Assembly (NCBI GenBank): GCA_016195325.1
Contig: JACPZX010000041.1
Span: 1-53,730 of the forward strand
DNA from: Acidobacteriota bacterium
GTDB taxonomy: Bacteria; Acidobacteriota; Polarisedimenticolia; JACPZX01
DNA length: 53,730 bases
Direction: 5' to 3'
Program-made: the position numbers and the translations under genes
In this document: piece after piece, positions 1 through 7,943 of the stretch
Position numbering within the stretch: the stretch's first letter is position 1
Layout: the number at the start of each line of letters is the position of its first letter
The notes under the pieces: model-generated
What the model was told of the DNA's origin: nothing
Database searches by the model: none
What the model saw: the letters and a program-made list of their open reading frames with translations, nothing else

Positions 1-1
1 G

Positions 2-1924
2 CTGGGGAAGAAGTTCGTGTCGCTGGTGGGCGTGGGGACGGTGGCGATCGCGTTTCTGTGTTCGGCGGCGGCGGTGTACGAGCTGGCGAACGGCCTTCCC
101 GGGTACCAGGGGCTCGAATCGTCAGGGCTGAGGGTGAACCTCGAGGCGGGCCGTGCCGATCTCACCGTGGCGGAGTGGTTCCCTGGAGGAAGCGACGGGG
201 GAGGGGCGAAGTCGCTCTCGGTGCCGTGGCTTCTGACGCTCGACCACCTGTCGGCGGTGATGCTGCTGGTCGTCACGGGGGTGGGCTTTCTCATCCATCT
301 GTACTCGACGGCGTACATGGCGGAGGACCCCGCGTACTGGCGGTTCTTCGCGTACTTGAACCTGTTCATGGCGTCGATGCTGACGCTGGTGCTGGGCGGA
401 GCCTTCCCGGTGATGTTCGTGGGGTGGGAGGGAGTGGGGCTGTGCTCGTACCTGCTGATCGGGTTCTGGTACGACGGGGAGTCGAACGCGCAGGCTGGGA
501 GGAAGGCGTTCATCACGAACCGTATCGGGGATGCGGGGTTCATCCTCGGGGTGCTGACGCTGTGGAACGCGTTCGGGACGATGGAGATCTCGGGGGTGAT
601 GGAGGCGATCAAGAGCGGCCACGCGGGGGTGAGCGTGGGGCTGTTGACGGCCTCGGCGATACTCCTCTTCGTGGGGGCGTGCGGGAAGAGCGCGCAGGTG
701 CCTTTGTACGTGTGGCTTCCGGACGCGATGGCGGGCCCCACGCCGGTGTCGGCGCTGATTCACGCGGCGACGATGGTGACGGCCGGGGTGTACATGGTGT
801 GCCGGTGCTCGGTGCTGTTCTCGGCGTCAGAGACGGCGATGCTGGTGGTGGCGACGGTGGGGGGCGTCACGGCGCTGTTCGCGGCGACGATAGGGCTGGC
901 GCAGGACGACATCAAGAAGGTGCTGGCGTACAGCACGGTGTCGCAGCTCGGGTACATGTTCCTTGGGGCGGGGATGGGGTCGTTCACGGGGGCGATCTTC
1001 CACGTGACGACGCACGCGTTCTTCAAGGCGCTGATGTTCCTGGGGTCGGGGGCGGTGATCCATGCGCTGCACCACGAGCAGGACATGAGGAAGATGGGGG
1101 GGCTCTCGAAGAAGCTGCCGTGGACGTACGGGAGCTTTTTGATGGGGTGGCTTGCGATCTGCGGGATGCCGGTGTTCTCGGGGTTTTTCAGCAAGGACGA
1201 GATCCTGGGGGCGGCGTACGAGCACAACAAAGTGCTGTGGGTGATGGGGCTTGCCGGAGCGGCGCTGACGGCGCTGTACATGACGCGGCTGATGGGGCTG
1301 ACGTTCTGGGGAGAGAGCCGTGTGGACCATCACACGGAAGCACCCATCCATGAAGTGCCGTGGGCGATGAAGTACGTGCTCGTGACGCTGGCGGTGCTGT
1401 CGGTAGCCGGGGGGCTGCTGGGGATCCCGGGGCACCACTTCCTTGCGAGGTGGCTCGCGCCCTCGTTCGGGCACGTCGCGGAGTCGGCCGCAGCCGGCGA
1501 GCACTCGGCCGTGGCGGAAGGGGCGGCAGGAGCTGCGTGGGGCGGACTCGAGTGGGCGCTGGCGGGAGTGTCGGTGACGATGGGTCTCATCGGCATCGCG
1601 GCGGGGATGTACTTCTACTATCGCGGGAAGGGTGAGAGAGCGGACGAGGTGGTGGACCGGGCGGCGCCTTTGTACCGGCTGCTCCGGGGGAAGTGGTACG
1701 TCGACGAGCTGTACGACGCCACCGTCCTTCGCGCCTACTACGCGACGTGCCGCGTCTTCGATCTCTTCGACAAGCACGTGGTCGACGGCGTCGTGAACCG
1801 GAGCGGCGATTTCGTCGAGGCTTCGGCGGGATTCCTCAAGCTCTTCCAGACGGGGCTCGTCCGCAACTACGCCCTCTTCTTCCTGCTCGGCGCGGCGGCG
1901 GTTCTCTGGGTCTTCTTCCGTTGA
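2..1924 (+). CDS. nuoL: NADH-quinone oxidoreductase subunit L (5' partial)
   Basis: Proton-pumping antiporter-like membrane subunit of respiratory complex I. The window opens inside the gene: the frame is open from base 2 and reads LGKKFVSLVG before the first possible start (GTG at 17), so the true start lies upstream. More than 12 hydrophobic segments are visible. Family signatures are GWEGVGLCSYLLIGFW, the lysine-containing KSAQVPLYVWLPDAM stretch with PTPVSALIHAATMVTAG, and the C-terminal KWYVDELYDA/QTGLVRNYA segment typical of NuoL rather than NuoM or NuoN. nuoN follows after 9 bases, so the two are probably one operon. Codon choice is odd: G-ending codons (GTG, GGG, GCG, ACG) dominate up to about base 1690, then C-ending codons typical of the rest of the window take over. 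Identification is very secure; the start is not in the window. Confidence 0.97.
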   Translation: MGKKFVSLVGVGTVAIAFLCSAAAVYELANGLPGYQGLESSGLRVNLEAGRADLTVAEWFPGGSDGGGAKSLSVPWLLTLDHLSAVMLLVVTGVGFLIHLYSTAYMAEDPAYWRFFAYLNLFMASMLTLVLGGAFPVMFVGWEGVGLCSYLLIGFWYDGESNAQAGRKAFITNRIGDAGFILGVLTLWNAFGTMEISGVMEAIKSGHAGVSVGLLTASAILLFVGACGKSAQVPLYVWLPDAMAGPTPVSALIHAATMVTAGVYMVCRCSVLFSASETAMLVVATVGGVTALFAATIGLAQDDIKKVLAYSTVSQLGYMFLGAGMGSFTGAIFHVTTHAFFKALMFLGSGAVIHALHHEQDMRKMGGLSKKLPWTYGSFLMGWLAICGMPVFSGFFSKDEILGAAYEHNKVLWVMGLAGAALTALYMTRLMGLTFWGESRVDHHTEAPIHEVPWAMKYVLVTLAVLSVAGGLLGIPGHHFLARWLAPSFGHVAESAAAGEHSAVAEGAAGAAWGGLEWALAGVSVTMGLIGIAAGMYFYYRGKGERADEVVDRAAPLYRLLRGKWYVDELYDATVLRAYYATCRVFDLFDKHVVDGVVNRSGDFVEASAGFLKLFQTGLVRNYALFFLLGAAAVLWVFFR

Positions 1925-1933
1925 GGTGATGGC

Positions 1934-3382
1934 GTGCCGATGACGATGCCGGCGGTCGACTGGGGGGCCCTCGCGCCCTTCCTGTGGCTCTGCGCGGGCG
2001 GCCTCGTCACGGTCCTCCTCGCCGTGGCGCCGAAGCCCGTGCGCGAGGCCTCGGGGTGGGCCGCTCTCGTCGCGATCGCACTCGCCGGCGTCTCGGTTCG
2101 CACGCTCTGGTTCGAGCCGCGCGTCGCCTTCGGCGGGATGGTCGCCGCCGATCGCCTGGCGCTGGCCTTCGACATGATCTTCCTCGCTACGGGGGCGCTC
2201 GCGATCCTCCTCGCGATGTCGGCGCTGCGGCGCGAGGGGGTCGATCACGGCGAGTACTACGCCCTCGTCCTCTTCGCCCTCGCGGGGATGACGATGATGG
2301 CGGGGAGCGCCAACCTCCTCGTCCTCTTCCTGGGCCTCGAGATCCTCTCGCTCCCGCTCTACATCATGTCGGCCTTCACGCGGACGAGGGAGCGATCGCT
2401 CGAGGCCTCGATGAAGTACTTCCTGATGGGCGCCTTCTCCACGGGCTTCACGCTCTACGGCATGGCGCTCCTCTACGGCGCCACCGGGACGCTCGATCTC
2501 CGGGCGATGGCCGGCTCCGCCGCGGCACCGGGGCACCACGCGATGCTTCTCGTCGGCGTCGCGCTCACGCTGATCGGGTTTCTCTTCAAGATCGCCGCCG
2601 TGCCGTTCCACTTCTGGCTCCCCGACGTCTACCAGGGGGCGCCGACCTTCGTCACCGGATTCATGATCGCGGGGACGAAGGCCGCCGCCTTCGCCACGCT
2701 GCTGCGCATCCTGACGACGGCCTTCTGGGGCGGGGCGCCGTCCGTGCCGTGGGCCGGGATGCTCTCGATCGTCGCCGTCCTCACGATGACCCTCGGGAAC
2801 GTCGTCGCGCTGGCGCAGAACAACATCAAGAGGATGCTCGCCTACTCGAGCATCGCGCACGCCGGGTACCTGCTCGTCGCGGTGGTCTGCCGGACGGAGG
2901 CGGGGGTGTCGGGGGTGGTCTTCTACCTCGCCTCGTACCTCTTCATCAACGTCGGCGCGTTCGTGGTCGTGCACCTCGTGGAGCACACGCGCGAGGGGGA
3001 CGAGGTCGGCGAGCTGCTGCAGGCGTACGCCGGCCTCGGGAAGCGCGAGCCGTGGGCCGCCGCGGCGATGGCCGTCTTCATGTTCGCCCTCACCGGCATG
3101 CCGCTGACGTCGGGGTTCGTCGGCAAGTTCCTCATCTTCAAGGCCGCGATCGACTCGAACCTCTACGCGCTGGCCATCCTGGGCGTCCTCAACTCGGTGG
3201 TGTCGGCGGCGTACTACCTGCGCGTCATCGTCTACATGTACTTCCGGGAGCCCGCGACGGAGCCGCAGCCGCTCCGCTCTCCCCTCCCCGCCACGCTGGC
3301 CCTCGCCGGGTCGGTCCTCGGCGTCTTCTACCTGGGCCTCGCCCCCGCCGCGATCACCGCCCTGGTCGAACGGCTGTTTTGA
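1934..3382 (+). CDS. nuoN: NADH-quinone oxidoreductase subunit N
   Basis: Antiporter-like proton-translocating membrane subunit of complex I, 482 aa, a normal length for NuoN. Diagnostic stretches are LGLEILSLPLYIMSAF and the FKIAAVPFHFWLPDVYQGAP region followed by the conserved lysine in AGTKAAAFATLLR. About 14 hydrophobic segments span the protein. The GTG start at 1934 has a GAGGTG ribosome-binding site at 1923-1928 overlapping the nuoL stop region. In most bacteria nuoM sits between nuoL and nuoN; here it does not. This protein carries NuoN, not NuoM, signatures. It is followed by the inverted-repeat segment at 3416-3667, with no further nuo gene. Confidence 0.97.
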   Translation: MPMTMPAVDWGALAPFLWLCAGGLVTVLLAVAPKPVREASGWAALVAIALAGVSVRTLWFEPRVAFGGMVAADRLALAFDMIFLATGALAILLAMSALRREGVDHGEYYALVLFALAGMTMMAGSANLLVLFLGLEILSLPLYIMSAFTRTRERSLEASMKYFLMGAFSTGFTLYGMALLYGATGTLDLRAMAGSAAAPGHHAMLLVGVALTLIGFLFKIAAVPFHFWLPDVYQGAPTFVTGFMIAGTKAAAFATLLRILTTAFWGGAPSVPWAGMLSIVAVLTMTLGNVVALAQNNIKRMLAYSSIAHAGYLLVAVVCRTEAGVSGVVFYLASYLFINVGAFVVVHLVEHTREGDEVGELLQAYAGLGKREPWAAAAMAVFMFALTGMPLTSGFVGKFLIFKAAIDSNLYALAILGVLNSVVSAAYYLRVIVYMYFREPATEPQPLRSPLPATLALAGSVLGVFYLGLAPAAITALVERLF

Positions 3383-3415
3383 CGCACTTCGCGTTCCCCC
3401 ACCAAGAGGCCGCGG

Positions 3416-3667
3416 GGGTGGTGGCCGACATAGTGCCGGGGGAGCGTGTGAGACGAGTCCACGAGCGCCGCGAGCCGGCGAGCGGCAGTCTGCGAGATTC
3501 GGCCGCTGCGTCTTGCGGCCGAAGGGTACCCGTGAAGGCGTTCGGCGCCCCCTTTGAATCAACAAATGCTGGCGCCGCCGGAGCGGGTGGGCGAGCGAAC
3601 CGAGGCCGAGCGCGATTACTTCACGCGCGCAGTGCCGTCTCCCACGGCACTATGTCGGCCACCACCC
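3416..3667. repeat. 252-bp segment bounded by perfect 23-bp inverted repeats
   Basis: Bases 3416-3438 are the exact reverse complement of 3645-3667 (core GCCGACATAGTGCC). Pairing continues inward for about 6 more bases with one mismatch. The interior holds a second perfect stem-loop: 9-bp arms at 3498-3506 and 3515-3523 with an 8-base loop. A 39-codon ORF (ATG 3566 to TGA 3685) runs through the right arm, but nothing supports its translation. The segment fills most of the gap between nuoN and the S1 gene. It resembles a MITE or a non-autonomous element remnant, but I find no target duplication beside the repeats and no second copy in this window. A structured RNA or nuo terminator is an alternative. 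Confidence 0.6.
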
Positions 3668-3681
3668 GTGCGCCCCGCCGC

Positions 3682-3710
3682 TTGACTTCCGCATGCCGGC
3701 ATGGTTCAAC
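3682..3710 (+). promoter_or_regulatory. candidate promoter of the S1-domain gene
   Basis: TTGACT at 3682-3687 matches the -35 consensus at 5 of 6 bases. A 17-bp spacer leads to a weak -10, TTCAAC, at 3705-3710. It begins just outside the right arm of the inverted repeat. A transcript start near 3717 would lie downstream of the upstream-most ATG (3693), which supports the ATG at 3759 as the real start. Confidence 0.4.
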
Positions 3711-3758
3711 GATGGACAACGCGAGGTGCGGATGCGCCTCGCAGGAGCGCTGGCCCCG

Positions 3759-4826
3759 ATGAGCGAGCACGAGAACGTCACCCCCCCCGAGTCCGAGAGC
3801 TTCGCGGATCTCTTCGCGAAGGAGGAAGCCCGCAAGTCCTACGAGGTCGGGCAGATAGTCCGCGGCCGCGTGGTCCAGATCGGCGACAAGGAGACCTTCC
3901 TCGACGTCGGGGCCAAGAGCGAGGCCAGCATCGCCACCCCCGAGCTCCTCGACGAGGCCGGCGTGATGAACGTGAAGGTCGGCGACCTCGTCGAAGCGAC
4001 GGTCACCGCCTCGAACGCCGACGGCATCCGCCTCTCGAGACGCCTCCTCCAGGGGGCCCAGGCCCGCCAGGCCCTCGAGGCGGCCGCACGCACCGGGATC
4101 CCCGTCGAGGGGAAGGTGAGCGGGGTCGTGAAGGGGGGCTTCGAGATCACCATCTCGGGGCAGCGCGCCTTCTGCCCGCACTCGCAGATCGACGTGCGGC
4201 GCGCCGACGATCCGCAGTCGTTCGTCGGGAAGACCTTCGATTTCAGGATCATCGAGTACCGCGAGCGCGGCAAGAACATCGTCGTGTCGCGCCGCCGCCT
4301 TCTCGAGGCGGCCGCGGCCGAGGCGGCCGAGTCCACGTGGAAGATCGCGGTTCCCGGCGCCATCATGACGGGCACCATCGCGTCGGTCACCGACTTCGGC
4401 GCCTTCGTGGATCTGGGGGGCGTCCGCGGCCTCGTCCACATCTCGGAGATCTCGTACGAGCGCGTCGCCCGCGCGCAGGACGTCCTGTCGATCGGGCAGC
4501 AGGTCACCGTCAAGGTGCTGAAGGTCGAGCCGGACAAGAACCGGATCTCCCTCAGCATGAAGGCCCTCTCGGCGGATCCGTGGGAGGCGGCCGTCGCCCC
4601 CCTGGTGGAGGGGACGGTCATCCGAGGCAAGCTCCTTCGCGTCGTGGACTTCGGGGCCTTCGTCGAGGTGGCCTCGGGGGTCGACGGCCTCATCCACGTC
4701 AGCCAGACGACGCCCGAAACGCTCGCCCACTGGAAAACCGAGGTCGCCTCGCACCCCGAGATGGAGGTGCGCGTCGTGCGCGTCGATCACGAGAGGAAGC
4801 GCATCTCCCTCGCGCCGACAGCCTAG
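3759..4826 (+). CDS. S1 RNA-binding domain protein (ribosomal protein S1-like)
   Basis: A 355-aa cytoplasmic RNA-binding protein made of four S1 OB-fold repeats at about residues 28-95, 114-180, 199-268 and 282-352. Repeats 3 and 4 carry the classic DFGAFV and GLVHIS/GLIHVS signatures; repeats 1 and 2 are more diverged, as in the ribosome-binding repeats of S1. Classical S1 has six repeats and over 550 aa, so this is a short S1-like protein that probably binds mRNA or contributes to translation. The ATG at 3759 is chosen because AGGAG lies at 3743-3747, the protein then begins MSEHENVTPPESE, and the candidate promoter is downstream of the ATG at 3693. Its TAG stop (4824-4826) overlaps the stop codon of the convergent glycosyltransferase gene. 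Confidence 0.9.
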   Translation: MSEHENVTPPESESFADLFAKEEARKSYEVGQIVRGRVVQIGDKETFLDVGAKSEASIATPELLDEAGVMNVKVGDLVEATVTASNADGIRLSRRLLQGAQARQALEAAARTGIPVEGKVSGVVKGGFEITISGQRAFCPHSQIDVRRADDPQSFVGKTFDFRIIEYRERGKNIVVSRRRLLEAAAAEAAESTWKIAVPGAIMTGTIASVTDFGAFVDLGGVRGLVHISEISYERVARAQDVLSIGQQVTVKVLKVEPDKNRISLSMKALSADPWEAAVAPLVEGTVIRGKLLRVVDFGAFVEVASGVDGLIHVSQTTPETLAHWKTEVASHPEMEVRVVRVDHERKRISLAPTA

Positions 4827-5971
4827 ACCAGCCCCCGCCTCAGCTCCTCGAGCGGGTAGAGAGTCCCCCTCCACGTCACGCCCCCCTGCCGCAGGGTGTG
4901 GGCCGTCGACCGCATCACGATGTAGACGAGCACGACCGCCGCGATCGGGAACCCCAGGCCGTAGAGCGGCGAGATCGACGGCGTCTGCGTCGCCGCGCGG
5001 ATCGCGAGCGTCATGCACACGAGCGTTCCGGCGCACAGCAGCCGCGAGCCCGGCGGCCCGATGAAGAGGCCGACCGCGGGCCAGGCGATTCCGGCAAGGA
5101 GCACCAGTGAGCCGGCCACCGCCCTCGGGACGCTGTAGTGGAGGGCGGCGAAGAGGTTCTTCGTCAGCCCGCGCACGGCGCCGCCCACCCCTTCGACCCA
5201 CCGGACGCGCACGAGCGGGCCGCCGGGAAGACAATCCTGCCGGGCGCCGCGCTGCTTGAGGAGCTTCCCCAGCTTCACGTCGTCGAGGACCTCCATCGGC
5301 ATCGCCGCGTGCCCACCGGCGCGGCGGTAGAAGTCCGCCCGCACCAGATTGAAGGCGCCGACGCCGATGTGCGCGCGGCTTTTCGGGTCCCGAACCTTCC
5401 AGGGCCGGAGCTTGCAGGCGAAGAGGACCCAGAAGAAGCTCTGGAAGAGCTTCTCCCGGAACCCCGTGACGACGCATTCCGGGAGGACGACGAGGTGATC
5501 GAGCCCCGAGGATTCGGCGAAGGCGACGGCGCGGCGGAGCGCCGACGGCTCGAAGTGGATGTCGGCGTCGGTGAAGAGGATCCACTGGCCGCGGGCCAGC
5601 CGGGCCGCGTGGTGCATCGCGTGGTTCTTCCCGAGCCACCCTGCGGGCAGCTCCTTCACGTGGAGGACCCGCAGCCGGGAGTCGAGCGCGGCGAAGTCGT
5701 CGAGAAGGATCCCCGTGCGATCCGTTGACCTGTCATCGACGGCGATGACCTCGAGTCCGGGATAGTCGACCTCGAGGAGCGACCTCATCGCGGCCTCGAT
5801 CGTCGTCTCTTCGTCGAGCGCGGGGACGACCACGGAGAGGCTCGGGAGCGGCGCGGCGTCCGCCGGAAGCGCGGACAGGTGCGGCCGGCGCGCCCAGTGG
5901 CGCAGGAGGCCGAACGTCCGCGTCGACCAGTACGCGAAGCCGAAGAGGGCGACGATCCAGTAGGCGGGCAT
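4823..5971 (-). CDS. membrane-associated family 2 glycosyltransferase (HpnB/CrtQ-like)
   Basis: A 382-aa GT2 enzyme. It has a short N-terminal hydrophobic segment, a GT-A domain and hydrophobic C-terminal segments at about residues 280-345. Visible motifs are VVVPALDEE at the nucleotide-binding strand (about 48-55), DDRSTDRTG (79-87), the metal-binding D-A-D at 135-137, LDDVKLG (229-235) and RWVEG near 258. The layout resembles hopanoid-associated HpnB and carotenoid glycosyltransferase CrtQ, so the acceptor is probably a membrane lipid, but the sequence does not settle which. The ATG at 5969-5971 is 18 bases from the divergent gene at 5990. On this strand TAGTAT lies 7 bases before the ATG, consistent with a leaderless mRNA. 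The 3' end overlaps the S1 gene's stop codon. Confidence 0.85.
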   Translation of the reverse strand: MPAYWIVALFGFAYWSTRTFGLLRHWARRPHLSALPADAAPLPSLSVVVPALDEETTIEAAMRSLLEVDYPGLEVIAVDDRSTDRTGILLDDFAALDSRLRVLHVKELPAGWLGKNHAMHHAARLARGQWILFTDADIHFEPSALRRAVAFAESSGLDHLVVLPECVVTGFREKLFQSFFWVLFACKLRPWKVRDPKSRAHIGVGAFNLVRADFYRRAGGHAAMPMEVLDDVKLGKLLKQRGARQDCLPGGPLVRVRWVEGVGGAVRGLTKNLFAALHYSVPRAVAGSLVLLAGIAWPAVGLFIGPPGSRLLCAGTLVCMTLAIRAATQTPSISPLYGLGFPIAAVVLVYIVMRSTAHTLRQGGVTWRGTLYPLEELRRGLV

Positions 5972-5977
5972 CGCCCA

Positions 5978-5984
5978 TATACTA
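5978..5984. promoter_or_regulatory. bidirectional -10 region between divergent genes
   Basis: Only 18 bp separate the two divergent starts (5971 and 5990). TATACT at 5978-5983, plus strand, matches TATAAT at 5 of 6 bases and ends 6 bases before the ATG at 5990. Read on the minus strand, TAGTAT (5984-5979) ends 7 bases before the other ATG. There is no room for a ribosome-binding site on either side. Both mRNAs are therefore probably leaderless. Confidence 0.5.
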
Positions 5985-5989
5985 GCGGA

Positions 5990-7942
5990 ATGCGCTCAGC
6001 GGCCCCCCGGATCATCGCCCTCGTGTTCGTCGTGCTGACTCTCGCCGCCTGCGGCGGCCCCGCGCGCGAGCGCGTCCTCCTCCTCGGCTTCGATGGCGCC
6101 GACCCCGACGTGATCGATCTCCTGATCTCCGAGGGGAAGCTCCCGAACTTCGCGAAGCTCCGTCAGGGCGGCGCCTACGGGAAGCTCAAGAGCGCGCAGC
6201 CGCTCCTGAGCCCGGTCGTCTGGACGACGATCGCCACCGGGAAGACGCCGGATCAGCACCGCATCGGCCACTTCGTCGCCGTGAACCATACGACGGGGGA
6301 GCAGCTCCCGGTGACGAGCCAGATGCGGAAGGCCCAGGCGATCTGGAACATCGCCTCGGACGCCGGGAAGAAGGTCGGCGTCGTCGGCTACTGGGCGACG
6401 TGGCCGGCCGAGACGGTCAACGGCAGCATCGTCAGCGATCACCTCTGCTACCACTTCCTCTTCGAGGACTCGTTCCGGAAGCCCTCGTCGAACACGACGG
6501 GAAACACCTACCCCCCCGAGCTCGAGAAGGAGGCCGCGGCCCTCGCGCGCCGCCCTTCCGATGTGACGAAGGAGGAGGTCTCGAAGTTCATCACCGTCTC
6601 CGACGAGGAGTTCTCGCGGCCGTTCAACTTCCAGGACCCGGTCGGCCACTTCAAGTGGGCGCTGGCGACCGCCGACTCGTACCGGAAGATCGGCCTCGAT
6701 CTGTGGAGGAAGCAGCAGCCCGATCTGCTGATGGTGTACATCGAGGCGACCGACTCGACCGCGCACCTCTTCGGCCACCTCTTCCGCGCGAAGGACCTCG
6801 CGGGGGAGCTGAGCGAGCAGCAGAAGAAGTTCGGCGAGGCCGTCGAGCGGATGTACATCTACGCCGACGGGATTCTCGGCGACTTCATGGGGGCGATGGA
6901 TCGCGGGACGACGCTCCTCGTCGTGTCGGATCACGGCTTCCGCCTCGGCGAGCTCCCCGACGATCCGAGCCGCACGCGCGACATGCGGCGCGTGAGCGAG
7001 CAGTTCCATGCCCTCCACGGCATCTTCTACGCCTACGGCAACCGGGTGCGCCCGGCGGTGCGCGTGGACGGCGCGTCGATCCTCGACATGACGCCGACGA
7101 TCCTCACGCTCCTCGGCATCCCGGCGGGGCAGGACATGCCGGGGCAGGTCCTCTCGAGCCCGTTCAAGGATCTGACCGCCCCCGCGCGCGTCGCGACCTA
7201 CGAGACGGGCAAGCGCGAGGGGAAGGAGACCGCCGGCGACTCGAAGGTCGACTCCGAGATCCTCGAGCAGCTCCGGAGCCTCGGATATCTCCAGACGGCG
7301 TCGCCGTCGGGCGATCGAAACCTCGCCGCCGTCCTCTTTTCCTCCGGGAAGTTCGCGGAGGCGGCCGCCGCGTACAGGAAGCTCGTCGACTCGGATCCGA
7401 ACGACGGGTCGCTCCGGGCGAGCCTCGCGGGATCGCTCGGCGCGCTCGGCCGCTACGACGAGGCGGTCGCCGAGCTCGACGCCGCGATCCGGCTTCAGCC
7501 CCTCAACCCCGAGGCGTACCACAACCGCGCCGTCATCCACCAGCGGCGCGGGGACACGGCGGCGGCCATCCGCGACTACGAGACGGCGCTCCGCTACAAC
7601 CCCCAGTACCAGCCCGCGCGCGACGCCCTCAAAAAGCTGAAGGGGACCGACAACATCTCGGCCCCCCGCACCGACGCGGAGAAGCAGGCCTTCGCGTTCG
7701 CCGAGAAGGCGAGCCAGGAGGCGCGCCGGGGGGACTACAAGGAGGCGATGCGCGACCTCGACAGGGCGGAGACGGCGGCGCCCCGCTACGCGCTCGTCTA
7801 CCAGTACCGATCGAACGTCGCGTACCTGATGGGCGACAAGCAGGGGGCGGTCGACGCGCTGAAGAAGGGTCTCGCGATCGAGCCCGACAACGTCCTCTTC
7901 CAGGAAAACCTCCGCCGCATCCAGGCGGCCCCTCCGAAGTAG
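5990..7942 (+). CDS. type I phosphodiesterase/alkaline phosphatase-fold lipoprotein with TPR repeats
   Basis: A 650-aa predicted lipoprotein. The signal peptide ends in lipobox L18-A-A-C21, then comes an alkaline-phosphatase-superfamily domain (about 28-430): GFDGAD at 33-38 supplies the first metal ligand, VWTTIATG (77-84) holds the likely Thr nucleophile, and VVSDHGF holds later metal ligands. After a linker, TPR repeats fill about 440-650. The family cleaves phosphodiester or phosphonate-type bonds on nucleotides or glycans; the substrate here is unknown. The ATG at 5990 is preferred to earlier in-frame starts because it begins a proper lipoprotein signal and sits 6 bases after a -10-like TATACT. 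The DUF2723 gene starts one base after the stop, so the two are probably co-transcribed. Confidence 0.85.
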   Translation: MRSAAPRIIALVFVVLTLAACGGPARERVLLLGFDGADPDVIDLLISEGKLPNFAKLRQGGAYGKLKSAQPLLSPVVWTTIATGKTPDQHRIGHFVAVNHTTGEQLPVTSQMRKAQAIWNIASDAGKKVGVVGYWATWPAETVNGSIVSDHLCYHFLFEDSFRKPSSNTTGNTYPPELEKEAAALARRPSDVTKEEVSKFITVSDEEFSRPFNFQDPVGHFKWALATADSYRKIGLDLWRKQQPDLLMVYIEATDSTAHLFGHLFRAKDLAGELSEQQKKFGEAVERMYIYADGILGDFMGAMDRGTTLLVVSDHGFRLGELPDDPSRTRDMRRVSEQFHALHGIFYAYGNRVRPAVRVDGASILDMTPTILTLLGIPAGQDMPGQVLSSPFKDLTAPARVATYETGKREGKETAGDSKVDSEILEQLRSLGYLQTASPSGDRNLAAVLFSSGKFAEAAAAYRKLVDSDPNDGSLRASLAGSLGALGRYDEAVAELDAAIRLQPLNPEAYHNRAVIHQRRGDTAAAIRDYETALRYNPQYQPARDALKKLKGTDNISAPRTDAEKQAFAFAEKASQEARRGDYKEAMRDLDRAETAAPRYALVYQYRSNVAYLMGDKQGAVDALKKGLAIEPDNVLFQENLRRIQAAPPK

Positions 7943-7943
7943 C

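Noticed and set aside
17-19. GTG at 17 as the start of nuoL
   Set aside because: The frame is open to the window edge and the residues before it look like ordinary NuoL sequence, so the gene is cut by the window.
827-3565. A 912-codon minus-strand ORF antisense to nuoL and nuoN
   Set aside because: It is Arg/Gly/Glu-rich low-complexity translation with no domain, as expected of antisense frames in GC-rich DNA, and the opposite strand encodes clear complex I subunits.
3566-3685. 39-codon ORF inside the inverted-repeat element
   Set aside because: It has no ribosome-binding site and runs through the repeat arm; nothing supports translation.
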